A stretch of DNA of 64,000 nt from Pelomonas sp. SE-A7 (GCF_030345705.1 NZ_JAUASW010000001.1:1054001-1118000); one strand, 5' to 3'; numbered from the stretch's first letter, positions 7,072-18,069 are shown. The notes: generated by a model from the letters alone, not told the origin. Made by a program: numbers and translations.

Positions 7072-9666
7072 ATGAGCCCAGCCGCCGCCCCAGCCGACTT
7101 CAGCGCCCACACCCCGGTGATGGCCCAGTACCTGCGCCTGAAAGCGGCGCATCCGGACGACCTGGTGTTCTTCCGCATGGGCGACTTCTACGAGGTGTTC
7201 TACGACGACGCCCGCAAGGCCAACCAGCTGCTGGACATCACGCTGACCACGCGCGGCCAGAGTGCCGGCGAGCCGGTGGTGATGGCCGGCGTGCCAGTGC
7301 ATGCGCTGGAGAGCTACCTGGCCAAGCTGATCAAGCTGGGGGTTGCCGTCGCAATTGCGGAGCAAGTCGGCGATGTGGCCACCAGCAAAGGCCCAGTCGA
7401 ACGCAAGATCGTCCGCGTGGTCACGCCGGGCACGGTCACCGACTCCGAGCTATTGGCCGACAAGCAGGACTCCATCCTGCTGGCCGTGTCCAGCCACGGC
7501 AAGAGCTTCGGCCTGGCCTGGCTGTCGCTGACCCAGGGCCAGATCGGCCTTTCGGAATGCAAGGAAGCCGAGCTGGGCTCCTGGCTGGCGCGACTGTCGC
7601 CCGCCGAGGTGCTGGTGGACCGTGAACGTCAGCCGGGCGCCGTGCTCGCCGCACGACTCCCGATCACCAACCGGCCGTCCTGGCAGTTCGACACCCAGCT
7701 CGGCAGCCGCAAGCTGTGCGAGCAGTTGGGCGTGGCCAGCCTGGCCGGCTTCAATGCGCAGGAACTGACGGCCGCGCAAGCTGCAGCCGCCGCGCTGCTC
7801 AGCTTCGCCGAGCACACGCAGGGCCGCGCCCTTGCCCATGTGCGCAGCCTGCAGGTGCAGCGCTCGGGCGAGCTGCTGGACCTTCCGCCGGCCACCCAGC
7901 GCAACCTGGAGCTGACCCAGACCCTGCGCGGCGAAACCTCACCGACCCTGCTCTCGCTTTTGGACTCCTGCCGCACCGGCATGGGCAGCCGCGCTATGCG
8001 CCACTGGCTGCTGCACCCCAAGCGCGAACGCGCCGAGGCCATGGCTCGCCACGGCGCCATCGATGCATTCCTGCACAGCGGCTTCGAGCGGCTGCGCGAG
8101 TCCATGCGCCATGTCTCCGACGTGGAGCGCATTGCCGCCCGCACCGCTCTGCGCCAGGTCAGGCCGCGCGAGCTGACCGGCCTGCGGGCCACCCTGCAGA
8201 CCCTGCCCCAGCTGATGTCCACCCTGCCCGCCGGCAGCCCACTCATCGATGAACTGTCTGCCGGCCTGGCCGCTTCGCCGCACATCGAGGAACTGCTGCG
8301 CCGCGCCATCGCCGAAGAGCCGGCCGTGCTGATGCGCGACGGCGGTGTCATCGCCACGGGCTTCGACACCGAGCTGGACGAGCTGCGCGGCATCCAGGAA
8401 AACTGCGACGCGTTCCTGCTGGACCTTGAGACCCGCGAGCGGGCCCGCACCGGCATCGCCAATCTGCGCGTCCAGTACAACAAGGTCCATGGCTTCTACA
8501 TCGAGGTCACGCAAGGCCAGGTCGACAAGGTGCCGATGGACTACCAGCGCCGCCAGACCTTGAAGAACGCCGAGCGCTACATCACGCCCGAGCTCAAGGC
8601 CTTCGAGGACAAGGCCCTGTCGGCCAACGAACGTGCTCTGGCCCGCGAGAAATACCTCTACGAGCTGGTGATAGACCAGCTGAACGAAGAGCTGGCCACG
8701 CTGACCCGACTGGGCCGTTCGCTGGCCAGCCTGGATGCGCTGGCCGCGCTGGCGGAACGCTCGGCCAGTCTCGGCTGGTGCCGGCCCGAGTTCGTCAACC
8801 AGCCCTGCATAGACATCACGGCCGGCCGCCATCCGGTGGTCGAGATGCGGCTGCGCGAGACCGGCGCGGGCGAGTTCATGGCCAACGACTGCCGGCTCGA
8901 TGCCCGCACTCGCATGCTGGTGATCACCGGCCCCAACATGGGCGGCAAGAGCACCTTCATGCGCCAGGTGGCACTGATCGCCCTGCTGGCCGCCATCGGC
9001 AGCCATGTGCCGGCCAAGGCCTGCCGCCTGGGCCCGGTCGATGCGATCCACACCCGGATCGGTGCGGCCGATGACTTGGCCAATGCCCAGTCCACCTTCA
9101 TGCTGGAGATGACCGAGGCCGCCGCCATCCTGCATGGCGCCACCGATGCCTCGCTGGTGCTGATGGACGAGATCGGCCGCGGCACCTCGACCTTCGATGG
9201 CCTGGCCCTGGCCGGCGCCATCGCCAGCCATCTGCACGACAGGTGCAAGGCCTTCACCCTGTTCGCGACCCACTACTTCGAGCTGACCGAGTTCCCGACC
9301 AAGCACAGCCAAGCGGCCAATTGCCATGTGGGCGCGGTCGAGAGCGGCGACGACATCGTCTTCCTGCACGAGATACAGCCCGGCCCGGCCAGCCGCAGCT
9401 ATGGCGTGCAAGTGGCACGCCTGGCCGGCATGCCGTCCAGCCTGGTGCGCCAGGCGCGCGCCACGCTGGAGGCCCTGGAAAGCAAGGCAGGCGAGGCCGA
9501 AGCGCAGATCGACCTGTTCGCCGCGCCGCCGCCGGAGAACCCGGTCGCTGTCGCGGCCGAGACCAGCGCGCTCTACGAAGCGGTGCAAGATCTGGACCCT
9601 GATTCACTGACGCCGCGCGAGGCCCTGGAGGCGCTGTACCGCCTCAAGAACCTCGCCAAGCAATGA
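7072..9666 (+). CDS. mutS: DNA mismatch repair protein MutS
   Basis: 864 residues, full length. MutS recognises mismatches and small loops and recruits MutL. The N-terminal mismatch-binding motif is intact (MGDFYEVF, with the intercalating Phe at residue 39). The C-terminal ABC-type ATPase has Walker A GPNMGGKST near residue 620, a Walker B DEIGRGTSTFDG and the ATHYFELTE segment. The ATG at 7072 gives the normal N-terminus; a TTG 30 bases earlier lies inside the suhB terminator and is unlikely. The stop overlaps the next gene by 4 bases. Confidence 0.97.
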   Translation: MSPAAAPADFSAHTPVMAQYLRLKAAHPDDLVFFRMGDFYEVFYDDARKANQLLDITLTTRGQSAGEPVVMAGVPVHALESYLAKLIKLGVAVAIAEQVGDVATSKGPVERKIVRVVTPGTVTDSELLADKQDSILLAVSSHGKSFGLAWLSLTQGQIGLSECKEAELGSWLARLSPAEVLVDRERQPGAVLAARLPITNRPSWQFDTQLGSRKLCEQLGVASLAGFNAQELTAAQAAAAALLSFAEHTQGRALAHVRSLQVQRSGELLDLPPATQRNLELTQTLRGETSPTLLSLLDSCRTGMGSRAMRHWLLHPKRERAEAMARHGAIDAFLHSGFERLRESMRHVSDVERIAARTALRQVRPRELTGLRATLQTLPQLMSTLPAGSPLIDELSAGLAASPHIEELLRRAIAEEPAVLMRDGGVIATGFDTELDELRGIQENCDAFLLDLETRERARTGIANLRVQYNKVHGFYIEVTQGQVDKVPMDYQRRQTLKNAERYITPELKAFEDKALSANERALAREKYLYELVIDQLNEELATLTRLGRSLASLDALAALAERSASLGWCRPEFVNQPCIDITAGRHPVVEMRLRETGAGEFMANDCRLDARTRMLVITGPNMGGKSTFMRQVALIALLAAIGSHVPAKACRLGPVDAIHTRIGAADDLANAQSTFMLEMTEAAAILHGATDASLVLMDEIGRGTSTFDGLALAGAIASHLHDRCKAFTLFATHYFELTEFPTKHSQAANCHVGAVESGDDIVFLHEIQPGPASRSYGVQVARLAGMPSSLVRQARATLEALESKAGEAEAQIDLFAAPPPENPVAVAAETSALYEAVQDLDPDSLTPREALEALYRLKNLAKQ

Positions 9667-10496
9667 ACGCCACGAAGACCCTCGTCTTTACGCATGCCAA
9701 CGGCTTTCCCGCGGGCTGCTACCGCGTGCTGTTCGAGACCTGGCGTGCGGCCGGCTGGCAGGTCCATGCCCTGCCCATGGTCGGCCATGACCCGGCCTAT
9801 CCGGTCACCAGCAACTGGCCGCATCTGCGCGACCAGCTGATCCACTTCATCGAGAGGGACGTCAGGCCCGAGGGCCAGGTCATGCTGGCCGGCCATTCGC
9901 TGGGCGGTGCACTGAGCCTGCTGGTCGCCTGCAAGCGGCCCGACCTCGCGGCCGGGCTGCTGATGATCGATTCGCCGGTAGTCAGCGGCTGGCGCGCCCA
10001 CAGCATCCAGGTGATGAAGGCGACCCGGCTGATGCCCAGGGTCTCGCCCGGCAAGGTCTCCAGCCAGCGCCGCCACCGCTGGCCGGACCGTGCGGCGGTG
10101 CTGGAGCATTTCCAGTCCAAGCACAAGTTCGCTCGCTGGGACCCGCGGGTGCTGGCCGACTACGTGGCCTCGGGCTTTGTCGAGCGGGAGGACGGCGAGG
10201 TGGAGCTGGGCTTCACTCGCGAGGTCGAGACCAAGATCTACGACACCCTGCCTCACAACCTCGACCGCATCCTGGCCCGCCATGCACCGCGCTGCCCGGT
10301 GGCCTTCATCGCCGGCACCCAGAGCGAGGAGTTGCGCGCGGCAGGTGCTGCCGCCTCCAAGGCATTGGCCCGCCGGCATTTCGTCTGGATGGAGGGCAGC
10401 CATCTGTTCCCGTTCGAGAAGCCGGATGACACGGCGGCCCTCGCTCTGCAATTGATGAGCTCACTGGAGGCCGACGCCCGGGCCGGGCTGCGCTGA
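9663..10496 (+). CDS. Alpha/beta hydrolase
   Basis: 277 residues, single alpha/beta-hydrolase domain. The nucleophile elbow is GHSLGG (near residues 78-83) and the probable catalytic His is in EGSHLFPFE near the C-terminus; the N-terminal FTHANGFPAG loop supplies the oxyanion hole. No signal peptide, so it is probably cytoplasmic. The ATG overlaps the mutS stop (ATGA), so it is translationally coupled to mutS, although no functional link to repair is known. The substrate cannot be told from sequence. Confidence 0.88.
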   Translation: MNATKTLVFTHANGFPAGCYRVLFETWRAAGWQVHALPMVGHDPAYPVTSNWPHLRDQLIHFIERDVRPEGQVMLAGHSLGGALSLLVACKRPDLAAGLLMIDSPVVSGWRAHSIQVMKATRLMPRVSPGKVSSQRRHRWPDRAAVLEHFQSKHKFARWDPRVLADYVASGFVEREDGEVELGFTREVETKIYDTLPHNLDRILARHAPRCPVAFIAGTQSEELRAAGAAASKALARRHFVWMEGSHLFPFEKPDDTAALALQLMSSLEADARAGLR

Positions 10497-10523
10497 ACCG
10501 GATTCGGGGGCAGAGCGCGTCGC

Positions 10524-10529
10524 TATAAT
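10524..10529 (+). promoter_or_regulatory. Candidate pyrG -10 box (TATAAT)
   Basis: A consensus TATAAT followed by CGC lies 46 bases before the pyrG ATG. A convincing -35 hexamer is not visible at 16-18 bases, so the promoter call rests on the -10 alone. Confidence 0.45.
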
Positions 10530-10575
10530 CGCAATTTCCCACCACAGCGTCCGCACGGCCGGGCGCTGCAAGACA

Positions 10576-12219
<1,644 letters not shown>

Positions 12220-12332
12220 GCGCCCATCCGCTGCCTGCGCTGCTCAAATGCTCAGCATCTTGTTCAGCGCTGGTAACGGATCGCTGGCAGGATGCTGCCC
12301 GAGCAGATTTTTTGACTCTTGGAGACATTTGA

Positions 12333-13619
12333 ATGAGCGCCATTGTTGACATCGTCGGCCGCGAGATCCTGGACAGCCGCGGCAACCCCACCGTCGAATG
12401 CGACGTGCTGCTGGAGTCGGGCGTGATGGGCCGCGCTGCCGTGCCCTCGGGCGCCTCGACCGGCTCGCGTGAAGCCATCGAGCTGCGCGACGGCGACAAG
12501 AGCCGCTACCTCGGCAAGGGCGTGCTGAAGGCCGTCGAGCACATCAACACCGAAATCTCGGAAGCCGTGCTGGGCCTCGATGCTGCTGAACAGGCCTTCC
12601 TGGACAAGACCCTGATCGACCTGGACGGCACCGAGAACAAGAGCCGCCTGGGCGCCAACGCCATGCTGGCCGTCTCCATGGCCGTGGCCCGCGCTGCGGC
12701 CGAGGAATCCGGCCTGCCGCTGTACCGCTACTTCGGCGGCATGGGCTCGATGCAGCTGCCGGTGCCGATGATGAACGTCATCAATGGCGGCGCCCATGCG
12801 AACAATTCGCTGGACCTGCAAGAGCTGATGATCATCCCCGTGGGCGCCCCTTCGTTCCGCGAAGCGCTGCGCTGGGGTGCCGAGGTCTTCCACGCGCTGA
12901 AGAAGATCCTGCACGACAAGCACATCTCCACCGCCGTGGGCGACGAAGGCGGTTTCGCCCCCAGCGTCGAGAGCCATGAGGCCGCGATCCAGATGATCCT
13001 GGACGCCATCGACAAGGCCGGCTACACCGCCGGCGAGCAGATCGCCATCGGCCTGGACTGCGCCGCCAGCGAGTTCTACAAGGACGGCAAGTACGTGCTG
13101 GAAGGCGAAGGCGGCATCAGCCTCAGCTCGCAAGAGTGGACCGACATGCTGGCCACCTGGTGCGACAAGTACCCGATCATCTCGATCGAAGACGGCATGG
13201 CCGAAGGCGACTGGGACGGCTGGAAGATCCTGACCGACCGCCTGGGCAAGAACGTGCAGATCGTCGGCGACGACCTGTTCGTCACCAACACCAAGATCCT
13301 GAAGGAAGGCATCGACAAGGGCATCGCCAACTCGATCCTGATCAAGATCAACCAGATCGGCACGCTGACCGAGACCTTCGCCGCCATCGAGATGGCCAAG
13401 CGCGCCGGCTACACGGCCGTGATCTCGCACCGCTCGGGCGAGACCGAGGACAACACGATCTCGGACATCGCCGTCGGCCTGAACGCCGGCCAGATCAAGA
13501 CCGGCTCGCTGTCGCGCTCGGACCGCATGGCCAAGTACAACCAGCTGCTGCGCATCGAGGAAGACCTGGGCGACGTCGCAACGTATCCCGGCCGCGACGC
13601 TTTCTACAACCTGAAGTGA
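12333..13619 (+). CDS. eno: Enolase
   Basis: 428 residues, complete. Enolase interconverts 2-phosphoglycerate and phosphoenolpyruvate and is also part of the RNA degradosome in some bacteria. Conserved segments include GREILDSRGNPTVECDV, the flexible-loop region GASTGSREA, the metal ligands in SIEDGMAEGDWDGW and VGDDLFVTN, and the catalytic-Lys segment LIKINQIGTLTET with HRSGETED. A GGAGA ribosome-binding site sits 7 bases before the ATG. Confidence 0.98.
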   Translation: MSAIVDIVGREILDSRGNPTVECDVLLESGVMGRAAVPSGASTGSREAIELRDGDKSRYLGKGVLKAVEHINTEISEAVLGLDAAEQAFLDKTLIDLDGTENKSRLGANAMLAVSMAVARAAAEESGLPLYRYFGGMGSMQLPVPMMNVINGGAHANNSLDLQELMIIPVGAPSFREALRWGAEVFHALKKILHDKHISTAVGDEGGFAPSVESHEAAIQMILDAIDKAGYTAGEQIAIGLDCAASEFYKDGKYVLEGEGGISLSSQEWTDMLATWCDKYPIISIEDGMAEGDWDGWKILTDRLGKNVQIVGDDLFVTNTKILKEGIDKGIANSILIKINQIGTLTETFAAIEMAKRAGYTAVISHRSGETEDNTISDIAVGLNAGQIKTGSLSRSDRMAKYNQLLRIEEDLGDVATYPGRDAFYNLK

Positions 13620-13645
13620 TGCCCCTCGCTTGCGGGTACGCGAGC

Positions 13646-13691
13646 GGTCCCCCGCGGGGACCCCTGCCGTCGCGGGGGTTGCCCCGCGACG
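13646..13691. repeat. Two GC-rich hairpins after eno (REP-like)
   Basis: Two adjacent inverted repeats fill the gap before ftsB: a 7-bp stem with a 3-base loop (13646-13662) and a 10-bp stem with a 4-base loop (13668-13691). Neither has a T tract. They could stop transcription or protect the eno mRNA, or be a copy of a dispersed palindromic element; only a genome-wide comparison would tell. Confidence 0.5.
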
Positions 13692-13755
13692 ACAGCTTCA
13701 AGTCGTCCTTGGGGCGGCCCGGCGGACGACTCGATTCCGACGATACACTCCCGCC

Positions 13756-14025
13756 GTGCGCGTTCTCAGCATCATCCTTGCCGCCTTTCTCCTGCTGATC
13801 CAGGGCCAGCTCTGGTTCGGCAAGGGCGGCATAGGACGCGGCGCGCAATTGCGCGAGGAATTGCGCACGGCCGAGGCAGCCAATGCCAAGGCCCGTGCCC
13901 GCAATGCGCAGCTCGAAGCCGAGCTGCGCGACCTGCGCGAAGGCCTGGAGATGGTCGAGGAAAAGGCCCGCTTCGAGCTGGGCATGGTCAAGCCCGACGA
14001 GATCTTCGTCCAGGTCCTGCGCTGA
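13756..14025 (+). CDS. ftsB: Cell division protein FtsB (DivIC/FtsL family)
   Basis: 89 residues. FtsB is a bitopic divisome protein that pairs with FtsL and FtsQ. One N-terminal membrane segment (LSIILAAFLLLIQGQLWFG, residues 4-22) is followed by a coiled coil of Glu/Arg/Ala heptads (about residues 30-70) and the typical EEKARFELGMVKPDEIFVQV end. The best start is the GTG at 13756, which directly precedes the membrane helix. There is no clear ribosome-binding site; a TACACT hexamer lies 6 bases before the GTG. Its place after eno is conserved in betaproteobacteria. Confidence 0.92.
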   Translation: MRVLSIILAAFLLLIQGQLWFGKGGIGRGAQLREELRTAEAANAKARARNAQLEAELRDLREGLEMVEEKARFELGMVKPDEIFVQVLR

Positions 14026-14040
14026 AGCGCTGCGTTCGCC

Positions 14041-14670
14041 ATGGACGCCCTGCTGCTCTCGCTGCAACCGCTGTTCGCGCCTGCCTTCATGCTGCTGGGC
14101 AGCCCCATCACCTGGGCCGAGGTGATCGCCTTCGTGCTGGCGGTCTGGATGGTGGTCTGCAATATGCGCGTCCATGCCCTCGCCTGGCCGCTGGCCTTCA
14201 TCAGCTCCCTGCTCTACTTCCTGCTGTTCTGGAGCGGCAAGCTCTACGGCGAAGCCTCGCTGCAGCTGGTATTTGCCGCCTTTGCGATCTGGGGCTGGTG
14301 GCAGTGGTTGCGCGGCAAGGCCGAGGACGGCTCGGCCCTGCAGGTGCGCCGCATGGGCCCGCGCGGCCGCTGGTTCGCCCTCGTGGCTACCCTGCTGGCC
14401 TGGCCGCTACTGGGCCTGTTCCTGGCCCGCCAGACCGATTCCAACCTGCCCTACTGGGACGCCTTCCCCACCGTGGCCAGCCTGCTGGGCCAATGGCTGC
14501 TGGGCCGCAAGTACCAGGAGAACTGGAGCGTCTGGATACTCGTCAACGCAGTCAGCGTGGCCCTGTTCGCCTACAAGGGCTACTGGCTGACCGTCGTGCT
14601 GTACGCGGTCTTCATCCCGATGTCGCTGGCTGGCTGGCGCGCCTGGCAGCGACAGCTTGCCCATGCCTGA
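14041..14670 (+). CDS. pnuC: Nicotinamide riboside transporter PnuC
   Basis: 209 residues, polytopic membrane protein of the PnuC family, which imports nicotinamide riboside by facilitated diffusion coupled to phosphorylation inside the cell. About seven helices are visible, with the family's aromatic IWGWWQWLRG motif in the middle and NWSVWILVNAVSVALFAYKG near the end. The stop overlaps the NadR-like kinase gene, matching its predicted role of trapping the imported substrate. Confidence 0.92.
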   Translation: MDALLLSLQPLFAPAFMLLGSPITWAEVIAFVLAVWMVVCNMRVHALAWPLAFISSLLYFLLFWSGKLYGEASLQLVFAAFAIWGWWQWLRGKAEDGSALQVRRMGPRGRWFALVATLLAWPLLGLFLARQTDSNLPYWDAFPTVASLLGQWLLGRKYQENWSVWILVNAVSVALFAYKGYWLTVVLYAVFIPMSLAGWRAWQRQLAHA

Positions 14671-15334
14671 TGCGGCGCTTATCGTCGCCATCGTCGGCGC
14701 CGAGAGCAGCGGCAAGTCGACGCTGGCGCAGGCGCTGCACAAGAGACTGTCGGCCGAAGGCCTGCGCTGCGCCTTGGTGAACGAATGGCTGCGTGAATGG
14801 TGTGATCGCGAAGGCCGCACGCCACGCCAGGACGAGCAGTCCGGCATCGCCGCCGAACAGACTCGCCGCATCGAAGCCGCCGCTGCTTCGCATGAGCTGG
14901 TGATCTGCGACACCACGCCGCTGATGACCGCGGTCTACAGCGATTTCATCTTCGGCGACCGTTCGCTCTACCCGTCAGCGCTTGGCTTTCACAAGCGTTG
15001 CTCTGCCACCTTGCTCACCGCGCTGGACCTACCCTGGCTGGCCGACGGCCACCAGCGCCAGGGCCCTGAGGTGCAGGCGCCGATCGATGCACTGATACGC
15101 CGCAGCCTGCTCGACGTCGGCCTGGCCTGGTCGATAGTCGCCGGGCAAGGTGAGGCGCGTGTCGAGGCTGCCCTGGACCTGCTGACTCTGCTGCTGGCCC
15201 GGCCTGATCGCGCAGCCGGCCTGTTCACTCGGCTGCAAGCGCAACAGGCGGCACAAAAACCCTGGCGCTGGAGCTGTGAGCAATGCGACCAGCCGGAATG
15301 CGAGCACCGCCTGCTCGGTGATCGCCCGGCCTGA
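14663..15334 (+). CDS. NadR-like ribosylnicotinamide kinase (P-loop ATPase)
   Basis: 223 residues. It has a Walker A motif, GAESSGKST (residues 12-20), and resembles the C-terminal kinase domain of NadR, which phosphorylates nicotinamide riboside to NMN. The nucleotidyltransferase and repressor domains of E. coli NadR are missing. The gene overlaps pnuC by 8 bases, which supports a joint salvage role. The last 21 residues form a Cys/His cluster (C205, C208, C213, H215) that could bind a metal and is not part of the NadR kinase domain as I know it. A TTG 6 bases upstream could also serve as start. Confidence 0.83.
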   Translation: MPDAALIVAIVGAESSGKSTLAQALHKRLSAEGLRCALVNEWLREWCDREGRTPRQDEQSGIAAEQTRRIEAAAASHELVICDTTPLMTAVYSDFIFGDRSLYPSALGFHKRCSATLLTALDLPWLADGHQRQGPEVQAPIDALIRRSLLDVGLAWSIVAGQGEARVEAALDLLTLLLARPDRAAGLFTRLQAQQAAQKPWRWSCEQCDQPECEHRLLGDRPA

Positions 15335-15384
15335 TTCGCCCGCCCCTGTATCGCCCGGCAATAAAAGGGCAAACGTTTGGTCCC

Positions 15385-15390
15385 TAGAAT
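15385..15390 (+). promoter_or_regulatory. Candidate -10 box (TAGAAT) for the nucleotidase gene
   Basis: TAGAAT-CCG lies 31 bases before the ATG of the lipoprotein nucleotidase. It has the same TAnAAT-nCG form as several other intergenic hexamers here. No clear -35 box. Confidence 0.35.
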
Positions 15391-15421
15391 CCGGCCCAGT
15401 CCCGCCGTCCGGATTCCGTCC

Positions 15422-17101
15422 ATGCTGCTCACGCCGTTCCTGCGCCGCCCCCTGGTACTTGTCACCGCCCTGCTGCTCGCCGGCTGTGCCGCCTGGCAGA
15501 CGCCCACCGTGCCGGTCAGCGTGCGCATCCTGGCGATCAACGATTTCCACGGCAGCGTCAAGCCCAGTCGCGAAGGCATCAACGTGACCGACCCCAGCGA
15601 TCAGGGCAAGAAGGTCCAGGTCGCTGCCGGCGGCTCCGAGCTGCTGGCCAGTGCCGTCAAGCAGCTGCGCGAAGGGCAGCGCCACAGCATCTTCGTGGCG
15701 GCCGGCGACCTGGTGGGCGCCAGCCCCCTGCTCTCGGCCCTGTTCCATGACGAGCCGACCATACGCTCGCTGAGCCTGATGGGACTGGAGCTGAGTGCGG
15801 TCGGCAACCACGAATTCGACAACGGCCTGGACGAGCTGCTGCGCAAGCAGAACGGCGGCTGCCATCCCAAGGACGGCTGCAAGGGTCCCGAGCCCTTCAA
15901 GGGCGCCGGCTACAAATACCTGGCGGCCAGCACCATCGACCTCAAGACCGGCAAGACGGTGCTGCCGCCCTATGAGATCCGCCACTTCGACGGCATTCCC
16001 GTGGCCTTCATAGGCATGGCCCTGCGCGGCACGCCCGAGCTGATCAGCCCGGCCGCCGCCGAAGGCCTGCGCTTCGAGGATGAGGTCGAAACGGTCCACA
16101 AGCTGCTGCCCGAGCTGCGCGCCCAGGGCGTGGAGGCCTTCGTGCTGCTGATCCACGAGGGCGGCTATCCGACCGGCGGGCCCAATGAATGCCCCAGCCT
16201 CTCGGGCGCCATCGTGGGCCTGGTCAAGAAGCTGGATCCGGCCGTGGGCCTGGTAGTCAGCGGGCATACCCACAGGTCGTATGTCTGCCGTTTCGATGGC
16301 CGCCTGGTGACGAGTGCCGAGCGTTATGGCGTGATCGTCTCGGCGATCGACCTGAAGCTGGATCGCAAGACGCGTCGCATCGTCTCGGCCGAGGCCCACA
16401 ACGAGGTGACCGACCCGGCCAGGTACGCCAAGGCGCCGGAGCAAACCGCCCTCCTGGCCGCTTACGAAACCCAGTCTGCCGCGCTGATCAACCGCGTCGT
16501 GGCCCGCATCGCCGAGACCATCGAGCAGCCGGCCGACCGCACTGGCTCCAGCCCCATGGGCCAATTGATAGCCGATGCCTACCTGGACGCCACGGCCGCG
16601 CCCCAGAACGGCGGCGCCCAGCTGGCCCTGGTCAACCAGACCGGCGTTCGGCGCTCATTGACCTTCCGCGGAGACGGCTCCATCACCTTCGGCGACATCT
16701 ATGCGGCCCAGCCCTTCAAGAACGAACTGGTGACGCTGAGCCTGACCGGCGAGGAGTTGCGCCTGGTGCTGGAACAGCAATGGCGACCGCCTTCACAGCG
16801 CAATTCACCGCTGCCGGTGTCCAAGGGCTTCAGCTACAGCTTCGACGGCACGCGGCCACTGGGCCAGCGGGTGCTGGTCGAGACCATGAGGCTGAACGGC
16901 AAGCCCATCGACCTCAAGGCGGTCTACCGGGTCACGACCAATGACTACCTGAGCACAGGGGGCGACGGCTACACCAGCTTCGCCGCCGGCAAGTCGGCGC
17001 AGATCGGCAAGTCCGACCTCGACGCCCTGGTCGAGTACCTGGAGAAGCTGGGCGCGCCGGTGCGCTCGCCGGCCATGGACCGGGTCAAGCGCATCGACTG
17101 A
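15422..17101 (+). CDS. Lipoprotein 5'-nucleotidase / metallophosphatase (UshA-like)
   Basis: 559 residues. The N-terminus is a lipoprotein signal (LLLAGC lipobox), so it is probably anchored in the envelope. The N-terminal calcineurin-like metallophosphatase has the two-metal ligands in INDFHGS, AGDLVG, GNHEFDNG and SGHTHRS; the C-terminal 5'-nucleotidase domain carries the TTNDYLSTGGDGYTSF substrate-binding motif. UshA-type enzymes hydrolyse extracellular nucleotides and UDP-sugars. Placed downstream of pnuC and a nicotinamide riboside kinase, it could feed NAD or NMN breakdown into uptake, but that is inference. Confidence 0.92.
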   Translation: MLLTPFLRRPLVLVTALLLAGCAAWQTPTVPVSVRILAINDFHGSVKPSREGINVTDPSDQGKKVQVAAGGSELLASAVKQLREGQRHSIFVAAGDLVGASPLLSALFHDEPTIRSLSLMGLELSAVGNHEFDNGLDELLRKQNGGCHPKDGCKGPEPFKGAGYKYLAASTIDLKTGKTVLPPYEIRHFDGIPVAFIGMALRGTPELISPAAAEGLRFEDEVETVHKLLPELRAQGVEAFVLLIHEGGYPTGGPNECPSLSGAIVGLVKKLDPAVGLVVSGHTHRSYVCRFDGRLVTSAERYGVIVSAIDLKLDRKTRRIVSAEAHNEVTDPARYAKAPEQTALLAAYETQSAALINRVVARIAETIEQPADRTGSSPMGQLIADAYLDATAAPQNGGAQLALVNQTGVRRSLTFRGDGSITFGDIYAAQPFKNELVTLSLTGEELRLVLEQQWRPPSQRNSPLPVSKGFSYSFDGTRPLGQRVLVETMRLNGKPIDLKAVYRVTTNDYLSTGGDGYTSFAAGKSAQIGKSDLDALVEYLEKLGAPVRSPAMDRVKRID

Positions 17102-17109
17102 ATGACCGA

Positions 17110-18069
17110 TTACTGCACCGTGCTGGAGCCGCCGGCCTGGGCGGCCTTCTCGGTGAACAGCGCGCCCACGTCGACCGCGTCGTAGCGGTACTGCAGGCCG
17201 CAGAAATCGCAGCCCACCTCGACCTCGCCGCGCTCGGCCAGCACCTGGTCGATTTCTTCGCGGCCCAGGCCGCGCAGCATGCCGCCCACCCGCTCGCGCG
17301 AGCAGCTGCAGGCAAAGCGCGGCGTCTGCGGCGTGAAGCGCTGCAGCTGTTCCTGCCAGTAGAGGCGGCGCAGCAGGGTGTCGGCATCGAGGTTCAGCAA
17401 CTCGTCAGCCTTCAGCGAGGAGGCCAGGGTCGCCATGCGGTTGAAGGCATCGGCGATGTCCTCTGCCGTGGCCTGGCTGCGGCCTTCCAGGTTGCCTTCG
17501 CCCTGGATGGGCAGGTGCTGGATCAGCAGGCCGGCGGCGACCTCGTCGTTGGCGGCCAGCACCAGCTTGGTGTCGAGCTGCTCGGACTGGAGCATGTAGT
17601 TGCCCAGGACGTCGGCCAGCGTCTGCAGCGGCTCATGCTCCTGACCGTGCAACGAGACCACGCCCTGGTAGGGCTGCTGGCCCGGCAGCTTGTCCAGCGG
17701 GTCCAGCGTAATGGCGCAGCGGCCCTGGCCGTGGACGTTCAGCAGCCGTTGCAGATCGGCGCCGGCGGGCACATGGCCGACGACCTTGGCCGTGGCGCGG
17801 AAGCTCAAGTCCTGGCGGGCCTCGGCCACGATCAGCTTGACCGGGCCGTCGCCCATCATCTGCATCACCAGGGAGCCGTTGAACTTGATGTTGGCCTGCA
17901 TCAGCACGCTGCCGGCCGCCATCTCGCCCAGCAGCTGGCGCACCTCGGGCGGGAAGGCACCACTGGCCTCGCGGCGCTTGAGAACCTCGCGCCAGCTGTC
18001 ATGCAGCCGGACCAGCAGGCCGCGCACCGGCAGGCCTTCGAAAAGAAACTTGTGCAGTTCGTCAGTCAT
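17110..18069 (-). CDS. hslO: Redox-regulated chaperone Hsp33
   Basis: 319 residues. Hsp33 is a holdase activated by oxidation when its zinc is released. The C-terminal redox switch is intact: CSC, then 30-odd residues, then CDFC. I chose the start at 18069 (MTDELHKFLFEG), which matches the family and forms an ATGA overlap with the stop of the gamma-carbonic anhydrase upstream; the two genes are therefore coupled. Confidence 0.94.
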   Translation of the reverse strand: MTDELHKFLFEGLPVRGLLVRLHDSWREVLKRREASGAFPPEVRQLLGEMAAGSVLMQANIKFNGSLVMQMMGDGPVKLIVAEARQDLSFRATAKVVGHVPAGADLQRLLNVHGQGRCAITLDPLDKLPGQQPYQGVVSLHGQEHEPLQTLADVLGNYMLQSEQLDTKLVLAANDEVAAGLLIQHLPIQGEGNLEGRSQATAEDIADAFNRMATLASSLKADELLNLDADTLLRRLYWQEQLQRFTPQTPRFACSCSRERVGGMLRGLGREEIDQVLAERGEVEVGCDFCGLQYRYDAVDVGALFTEKAAQAGGSSTVQ

